Assembly: GCA_030618325.1 (NCBI GenBank)
Contig: JAUXDP010000074.1
Location: 1 to 12,116 of the forward strand
From: Methylococcaceae bacterium
GTDB taxonomy: Bacteria > Pseudomonadota > Gammaproteobacteria > Methylococcales > Methylomonadaceae
DNA: 12,116 nt
Reading direction: 5' to 3'
Part shown: positions 6,793 to 12,116 of the stretch, piece by piece
Position numbering within the stretch: position 1 is the stretch's first letter
Layout: the number at the start of each line of letters is the position of its first letter
The notes under the pieces: generated by a model
Seen by the model: only the letters and a program-made list of their open reading frames with translations
Database searches by the model: none
Told to the model about the DNA's origin: nothing
Made by a program: the position numbers and the translations under genes

Positions 6793-9186
6793 TTACTCAG
6801 TTGTTGCTGTGGGTTGTAACTTCTCTAAGGCTTGTTTGGCTTTATCCAGACCATCATAGTTCTGTTTGGAATCTACTGCCTTCTGTAAATGCTTTTTGGC
6901 CTTAAGATCACTACCTTTCTTAAGGTAAACCATCGCCAAATGATAATGCATTTCGGGAATACTATTTTTCTTATTGACCGCTGATTCTAATGCTTTCTGA
7001 GCTTCATCAATATTATTATTCAAAAAATTCACCCAGCCATAGGTATCCAAAAATGCTGAATGTTTACTATCTTTTAATTTTTCCACCAACGTCAGAGCCT
7101 GCTTCAAATTCTGTTCATCCTGATTATCACTAACCAATAATGCAGCTAAGTTATTTGCAGCCATAATATTATCTGGGGATATAACCAAGATCTTCTTATA
7201 GGTATCAATTGCAACATTATTTTTATGAACAGCTGTGGTCAATGTTGCCAACTTCATTAGCATTGCAATATTTTTTGGTGATTCATCAATGCCTTTGTGA
7301 TAAGTATCTATCGCTTTATCAACTGAATTTTGTAATAAGTACACGGCTGCTAACTTCTGATACCCAGGTCCAAATTTCGGTTTTAAAGCTATCACTCGCT
7401 TAAACAATCCCTCAGCCTTCTTGAGTTGATTTTGTTGCCGATGTAATTCACCTCGTAATGTTAACAAGGCAAGATTATCTTTATTATCTACCAGTCTTTT
7501 ATCCAGGTATTTTTCTGCTTCACTCACTTGCCCCAGAGCAATATAGCTATTTATCAACCCTGACAAAGCATCAATGGCCAATGGCTTTATGGCCAACACC
7601 TTTTTCAACTCAGCAACTGCTTCCTGAGGTTTTTTTTGTCCAAGGTATAGCTGTGCTAACTTATAATGGCCCACTTCACTTTTCTCAGTATTTTGAGCTA
7701 ATTGTTTTGCTATCACCTCTGCCTTTTGCCAATCTCCACGCTTGCCATAAAGATCAATTAACATGACCGAAACTTCAATATCTTCTTTAAAAAACCCATG
7801 GGCCTTTTCTAATAGTTCCAAAGCTCCGGCTTCATCCTTTTTCTTAACCATCATCCTTGCCAAATCTTTACTAGCAGGAAGATTTTTAGAATTAACCATT
7901 AACACCTTTTCAAGCGCTTCCTGCGCCAAATCATTATTACCACCACGTAATTGAGCAATGGCTAATAGCATCAATGCCTTTTCCGATTCTGGATCATCTC
8001 TTAATATAGTTCTAACATCTGCAATAGCAGCATCAAAATTTTCTTCCTTAATCAAAAATCCTGCTCTAAACTGTAGCCCTTTCGCATTTCTGGGGTCGAA
8101 TTCGATAACTTCCTCCACCAATTTTCGGGCTTCTTCAGTTTCCCCTTTTGACATTGCTAAAGCAGCAAGACGATTACGTGCATCAATGCCAGAAACACCC
8201 AAGCTGTCATCAGCAACTATTTTTTCCAGAATCTCCTTAATTGCTTCAGGATCATCCTTATGTAACTTTAACCGGGCAAATCGGAAGGCAAAATTATCTG
8301 GGTTTTCTTTAATTATCCTGGCAATCTCTTCCTCTGCCTTCTCAGGGCCGCGTTGAGCAACCAAATAATCCACATAAGCCAGTTTAGGTTGGTCGTCTTC
8401 CGGCAATTGATCAATCAGTTTTTTTAGAACCTGCGCTCCTCGATCGACTTTCTTTTCAACGACATAGAACTTAGCCAGATTGTAGTGTAAATTTTGATTC
8501 TCAGGAAAACGCTCCACTAAAGATATATAGAGTTGCTCGGCTTCTGCTTTTTTCCCTTCAGCCATTAAAATATTAATCTTGACCAGCGGTAGCTTAATAA
8601 CTTCAGGATGAGCGACTATTGTCTTATCAAGTACTTGCATGGCTTCGGCCATTTTCTTTTCTGACCCTAAAAAACGAATCATTAACAAAGCCGAATCAAT
8701 ATGTCCTGGCTCTGAGGCCAATGCCTGTTCAAGCAAGGCCCGAGCCTCTTGTTTTTTGTTCTGTGTCAACAAAATCGTTGCTTTTAAAGCTAAAGCATCT
8801 GTATTTTGAGGATTTGTTGCTAGAACCAGCTCAACTTTCTCCGATGCCTTTTCAACATCTTTACTAAATAGAAATAACTTCCCAAGTTTAAGTTGCGCTT
8901 CAATATGATCAGGATTTTCTTCAATAACTGCCAGCAAGTTGCCGTACATTTTCCGCCAGTCCATATCTTTTTCGGCGACTAAAGCAAATAAATAACGTGC
9001 ATCGGCATTTTTTGGGTTAATTTGTAAAACATTTTTTAATTCGACCCGAACCTTGTCGTAATTTTCTTCTTCGAAATAAACTTTAGCTTTCTCTAAATAT
9101 TTTTCCTGCCTTTCCTCAGAACTACTGCATCCAGCAACCACTAATACGCTAATAACCAACAGCATTAAATTAATACTTTTCATCAT
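6793..9186 (-). CDS. Large TPR lipoprotein, PrsT-like (PEP-CTERM/exopolysaccharide system)
   Basis: This 797-residue lipoprotein consists almost entirely of tetratricopeptide repeats. Residues 1-19 are a lipoprotein signal peptide ending in the lipobox VVAGC, with Cys20 as the lipidation site followed by SSSEE, so the mature protein should be periplasmic and membrane-anchored. From about residue 30 to 790 there are about twenty helical TPR units with the usual A/G-Y-A-P spacing. LKNVLQINPKNADAR near the start and LDTYGWVNFL plus YHLAMVYLKKG near the end resemble the PrsT family that accompanies exosortases. Such proteins are thought to be scaffolds for polysaccharide or sorted-protein export; the partner is unknown. 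I chose the ATG at 9186 because AGGTGA (9195-9200) lies 8 bases upstream; a GTG at 9198 would add four residues. Neighbours are the sugar transferase (before) and galE (20 bases after). The exact family assignment is moderately sure. Confidence 0.85.
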   Translation of the reverse strand: MMKSINLMLLVISVLVVAGCSSSEERQEKYLEKAKVYFEEENYDKVRVELKNVLQINPKNADARYLFALVAEKDMDWRKMYGNLLAVIEENPDHIEAQLKLGKLFLFSKDVEKASEKVELVLATNPQNTDALALKATILLTQNKKQEARALLEQALASEPGHIDSALLMIRFLGSEKKMAEAMQVLDKTIVAHPEVIKLPLVKINILMAEGKKAEAEQLYISLVERFPENQNLHYNLAKFYVVEKKVDRGAQVLKKLIDQLPEDDQPKLAYVDYLVAQRGPEKAEEEIARIIKENPDNFAFRFARLKLHKDDPEAIKEILEKIVADDSLGVSGIDARNRLAALAMSKGETEEARKLVEEVIEFDPRNAKGLQFRAGFLIKEENFDAAIADVRTILRDDPESEKALMLLAIAQLRGGNNDLAQEALEKVLMVNSKNLPASKDLARMMVKKKDEAGALELLEKAHGFFKEDIEVSVMLIDLYGKRGDWQKAEVIAKQLAQNTEKSEVGHYKLAQLYLGQKKPQEAVAELKKVLAIKPLAIDALSGLINSYIALGQVSEAEKYLDKRLVDNKDNLALLTLRGELHRQQNQLKKAEGLFKRVIALKPKFGPGYQKLAAVYLLQNSVDKAIDTYHKGIDESPKNIAMLMKLATLTTAVHKNNVAIDTYKKILVISPDNIMAANNLAALLVSDNQDEQNLKQALTLVEKLKDSKHSAFLDTYGWVNFLNNNIDEAQKALESAVNKKNSIPEMHYHLAMVYLKKGSDLKAKKHLQKAVDSKQNYDGLDKAKQALEKLQPTATTE

Positions 9187-9254
9187 CTTTTCTTTCACCT
9201 TGTAAATCTGATCCTTTCAAAAAAGCCGAACTAAATAACTAAGAGGCTGCACAA

Positions 9255-10874
9255 TTATTCTAGCTGAATAAATACAACTACTAAAATCAGTACACCAGCT
9301 AAAATAGCCGTAAATTTTAGTGGTTTAAATAAATCATACTTCCTATTTAATAAATATTCCAGAGCATAAGCCAAACAAAACAGCCTGAATAACACATGCC
9401 CAACAAATTCAATTTCAACCAATGCAATGGTTGCCAATATAAAAAGCGCAACCAGAATATCTTGCGTTGTCAATCTAAATTCTGATTTTCGGGTAATACG
9501 AATAGCTACAGACACCACAAAGATTAAAACACTGAAAAAAATATTAAGCGACCCGTTAGAAATAACTTGCATCCCCGAGTTTTCATTTGCCAGCATGAAC
9601 GATATTACTGCAGAAAAGTAGATACTGATCCTGACAAACAAATCCTGCAAAATTTTGGGAGCGAACAAAAAAAAGAAAAGGCTTGCTCCAATCACAGCAA
9701 ATAATTGCAAATATTGTGTGTGCAATTGCCAGTAAAGCAAACCAATAAAAACAATTAAAAATAAAGTAATCGAATATTCAATATAAGATTTCGTAAATCG
9801 AAATAACCGCTTACTCCGCCAAATCCGCCATCCGCTCCTTCTATCCTCCACTTTTCCCTCAGAAGAGTGCAATAACCATTGCCGTTGTTCAGCAAAATGT
9901 ATAAAAGACAAAATTGCAGTACAAATCAACAAATACACACCAACGACTGCAAAATCAGAAGCAACACGCAACAAAAAAGCAGCCAACAGAAAAATACCTT
10001 GCAATATATATATCGTTCCAACAACTTCAGCATGGGTAAAACCGATATCGAGTAATCGGTGGTGAATATGTCGCTTGTCCGGCGAAAAAGGTGACAGCCC
10101 ATTTCGGACCCTCAGAGCCATCACAGAAATTGTATCCAGCACGGGCAAACCCAGCAATAACAATGGTAAAGCCGGGTTTAGTGCCCGAAATACATCCTGT
10201 GTTAAATAAATGCTCAGAAATGCCGCCATAAATCCAATAAACTGACTTCCTGTATCTCCCATAAAAACAATGGCGGGATGAGTATTAAACCATAAAAAAC
10301 CCACGATTCCGCCAGCAACAGCTAAAGACATAATGACAATTTCATCGCCTTGAACAAGCACAGCAAGGAAGGCTATCGCAGAAATTGTTAATAACATAAG
10401 CCCTGCCGCCAAACCATCCAAGCCATCAGACATATTAACTGCATTGGTAACACCAATCACAAAAAATACAGTCAAAGGTAGAGTCAAATATTTTGGCGCC
10501 GTCTCCAAACCAAAAAAAGGCAAATATGAAAACACCAAGCCTCCTGCCATAGCAACTAAAACTGCTAGAAACTGCCCACCAAACTTCCATTTGAAATTTA
10601 GATCTTTTTGATCATCAATTAAGCCAAATAGAACAATAATTCCTCCACCGGCAATCAAGTTTATGACTATTTTATTGAATGGAATAAAAAGAAGAAAAGC
10701 AACAATTGCACCGGTCGCAATACCAATTCCTCCACAACGTGGTATTGGCAGGGCATGAACTTTGCGCTCACCAGGTTCATCCATCAAATTTAGCGTACCT
10801 GCTAACCGAATCAAAACGGGTATCAAGGCTATGCTGACTAAAACAGAGGTAAAAAAACTTAAAAAAAACTCCAT
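9255..10874 (-). CDS. WecA/MraY-family polyprenyl-phosphate sugar-1-phosphate transferase with extra C-terminal membrane region
   Basis: This integral inner-membrane enzyme would transfer a sugar 1-phosphate (often GlcNAc-1-P) from a UDP-sugar to undecaprenyl phosphate, the first step of lipid-linked polysaccharide synthesis. Numbered from the ATG at 10874 (539 residues), the motifs are DEPGERKVHALPIPRCGG (32-49), FGLIDDQ (83-89, with Asp87-Asp88), NAVNMSDGLDG (144-154), FMGDTG (204-209) and PDKRHIHHRLL (265-275, with the HIHH motif). About eleven membrane helices fill the first 330 residues, which is the whole usual WecA length. Residues about 365-539 are an additional hydrophobic region with several helices that I do not recognise. 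A TTG at 10934 would add 20 polar residues before the first helix and is less likely, although neither start has a strong ribosome site. It lies 70 bases after the exosortase gene. The sugar is inferred only from the family. Confidence 0.88.
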   Translation of the reverse strand: MEFFLSFFTSVLVSIALIPVLIRLAGTLNLMDEPGERKVHALPIPRCGGIGIATGAIVAFLLFIPFNKIVINLIAGGGIIVLFGLIDDQKDLNFKWKFGGQFLAVLVAMAGGLVFSYLPFFGLETAPKYLTLPLTVFFVIGVTNAVNMSDGLDGLAAGLMLLTISAIAFLAVLVQGDEIVIMSLAVAGGIVGFLWFNTHPAIVFMGDTGSQFIGFMAAFLSIYLTQDVFRALNPALPLLLLGLPVLDTISVMALRVRNGLSPFSPDKRHIHHRLLDIGFTHAEVVGTIYILQGIFLLAAFLLRVASDFAVVGVYLLICTAILSFIHFAEQRQWLLHSSEGKVEDRRSGWRIWRSKRLFRFTKSYIEYSITLFLIVFIGLLYWQLHTQYLQLFAVIGASLFFFLFAPKILQDLFVRISIYFSAVISFMLANENSGMQVISNGSLNIFFSVLIFVVSVAIRITRKSEFRLTTQDILVALFILATIALVEIEFVGHVLFRLFCLAYALEYLLNRKYDLFKPLKFTAILAGVLILVVVFIQLE

Positions 10875-10944
10875 CGAAATGATATTTTTATGCTTAACAT
10901 CGCGCTCAGAAAACCAAAATAGGTCGTATAACAACTACACAAAT

Positions 10945-12116
10945 CTAATTTGGAACATAATCCTTAAGTAAGGGGAAGGTATCCTTGAGAAATTCTTCTA
11001 ACTTATCGTCTCCTTGCACTTCATCCATCCCTTCAGGCAAGCCAAATACTAGCCGAACTAATGCCCCATCAGTTCGTTGTTTTGTTAATGCATCCCAAAA
11101 CAAGAACCATTTAACTAAATATTCATTGGTAATAATACGCCCACGCTGCTGAAACCAGTAGTAAACCAACTGTTTCTGCTTGCCCTTACTAATGACTGCC
11201 CTGTTTACTCTCAAGGCTTCACCATTACTTGCTAATACACCGTTAATATTGCGCTGATCAAAATTCCCAATTCGCCATCCATCTCCCGGTATGCAAGACT
11301 TTGGTGAATGCGCTGAAGCCCCCTTCCTTTGTGATGCATAGTATGCCACATAAAAATTAACAGGCCTTAAATTACCCTTTTTGGTGTAATTCCCGATAAT
11401 ATAATCATCAAATTTCAAGGTATCTATAAATTCTTGTCCCATTCCTACTTCAACACCCTTCCAGTCATCTATTTGCAGTGGAAAGTTAGCAAAACGTAGT
11501 CGATCAGGAGTCTGTTCCTCCCTATCCCCAACAAGAGCGACTAAAGGCAACATAATCAAAAGTGAAATACAAGCGGCTAAATAGGTTTTTGGTAAGGTAA
11601 AAATAGATGGCATTGAATCAGCATTAGCTTTAGGCTGTTCAATGTCATCTTCTTCTGAATCTGACATAGCTGGCATAATTGCATCAATAACAAACACCTC
11701 TGAAAAGTTTTTATTTTTAATAAACAATTTAGCCAAAACACGCATTTCAACATATAAAATACCCAAACATCCAACAAAAATAATCCAGCCTTCGAAATCA
11801 TGTAAAAACCCTTCTGCCTGCTCTATCCCCCAATACTCAACCAAGACACCAATTACACCAATACGAAAACTATTCATTAACACCGTAATCGGTATAGTTG
11901 ACAGGAAAATAAACGCCCGCATCCAAAATTTACCCTTGAACAAAAATGCACACAAATAACCAAAGCTCATTAATGGAAACAAATAGCGTAAACCACTACA
12001 AGCTTCAACCACTTGAAGCTGATATATACCTAGATCAATGACGTTACCTTGCAAATTGACACTAATATCAAATGCTCTGATCACCAAAACCCCCAACCAG
12101 GACGAAATCAGCTGCA
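10945..12116 (-). CDS. Exosortase fused to EpsI domain (XrtD-like), 5' end outside the window
   Basis: This is the C-terminal part of a membrane cysteine protease/transpeptidase-like sorting enzyme. The frame is open past the right edge (it reads Q-L-I-S-S-W before the TTG at 12096), so the apparent start there is internal. The exosortase core is visible: QGNVIDLG, then VVEACSGLRYLFPL with the catalytic Cys (11998-12000), NSFRIG with the conserved Arg (11863-11865) and GFLHDFEGW with the conserved His (11800-11802), set among membrane helices. After an acidic linker and one more helix comes an EpsI-type domain with WKGVEVGMG, YYASQRKGA and HSPKSCIPGDGW, and a C-terminus ending in LLKDYVPN. 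Exosortase-EpsI fusions are typical of the exosortase associated with VPLPA-CTERM proteins, and such a substrate is encoded at 490-1119. It is the most upstream visible gene of the polysaccharide operon. The XrtD subtype is inferred from the fusion and the substrate motif. Confidence 0.9.
   Translation of the reverse strand, partial: QLISSWLGVLVIRAFDISVNLQGNVIDLGIYQLQVVEACSGLRYLFPLMSFGYLCAFLFKGKFWMRAFIFLSTIPITVLMNSFRIGVIGVLVEYWGIEQAEGFLHDFEGWIIFVGCLGILYVEMRVLAKLFIKNKNFSEVFVIDAIMPAMSDSEEDDIEQPKANADSMPSIFTLPKTYLAACISLLIMLPLVALVGDREEQTPDRLRFANFPLQIDDWKGVEVGMGQEFIDTLKFDDYIIGNYTKKGNLRPVNFYVAYYASQRKGASAHSPKSCIPGDGWRIGNFDQRNINGVLASNGEALRVNRAVISKGKQKQLVYYWFQQRGRIITNEYLVKWFLFWDALTKQRTDGALVRLVFGLPEGMDEVQGDDKLEEFLKDTFPLLKDYVPN

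Noticed and set aside
7958..8356. Plus-strand frames inside the TPR gene
   Set aside because: They are antisense shadows with Ser-rich, non-family translations; the minus strand has continuous TPR repeats.
10875..10934. Upstream TTG start for the WecA-like gene
   Set aside because: It adds 20 polar residues before the first membrane helix, lacks a ribosome site and does not fit the family N-terminus; the ATG at 10874 was preferred.

Overview
This window is AT-rich, gene-dense chromosomal DNA from a Gram-negative bacterium, most likely a gammaproteobacterium. The signs are a LapA-type retention module, a VPLP variant of the PEP-CTERM sorting tail with its exosortase, a VVAGC lipoprotein, and a class I aspartate aminotransferase. 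The genus cannot be fixed from the sequence alone.

Layout. At the left edge (1-414, + strand) is the 3' end of an aspartate-aminotransferase-like gene. It converges on everything else across a perfect 24-bp palindrome (442-465) that looks like a shared bidirectional terminator. All other genes lie on the minus strand, so transcription runs from right to left. From the right edge the order is: an exosortase fused to an EpsI domain (10945 to beyond 12116, 5' end cut off); a WecA/MraY-type polyprenyl-phosphate sugar-1-phosphate transferase with an extra C-terminal membrane region (9255-10874); a large TPR lipoprotein of PrsT type (6793-9186); galE (5714-6772, TTG start); a manC/algA-type bifunctional enzyme (4136-5548); and galU (3233-4108). 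A 440-bp gap without a convincing gene follows (2793-3232). Then come a small surface protein with a LapA-type retention module and two long tandem repeats (1182-2792) and a VPLP-CTERM protein (490-1119).

How the genes fit together. The right-hand block looks like part of an exopolysaccharide/exosortase locus. GalU, GalE and ManC make UDP-glucose, UDP-galactose and GDP-mannose. The WecA-like enzyme would load the first sugar phosphate onto a lipid carrier, and the TPR lipoprotein would serve assembly or export. The exosortase would process proteins with a PEP-CTERM-like tail, and one such protein is encoded in the same window. Next to that substrate is a protein with the N-terminal retention module used by LapA-family adhesins, whose release is normally controlled by the periplasmic protease LapG and the c-di-GMP receptor LapD. 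The most interesting feature is this side-by-side placement of two different surface-anchoring strategies beside one polysaccharide locus. No LapD, LapG, type I secretion genes, polysaccharide polymerase or further glycosyltransferases are visible here. No tRNA, rRNA, CRISPR array or intact mobile element was seen.
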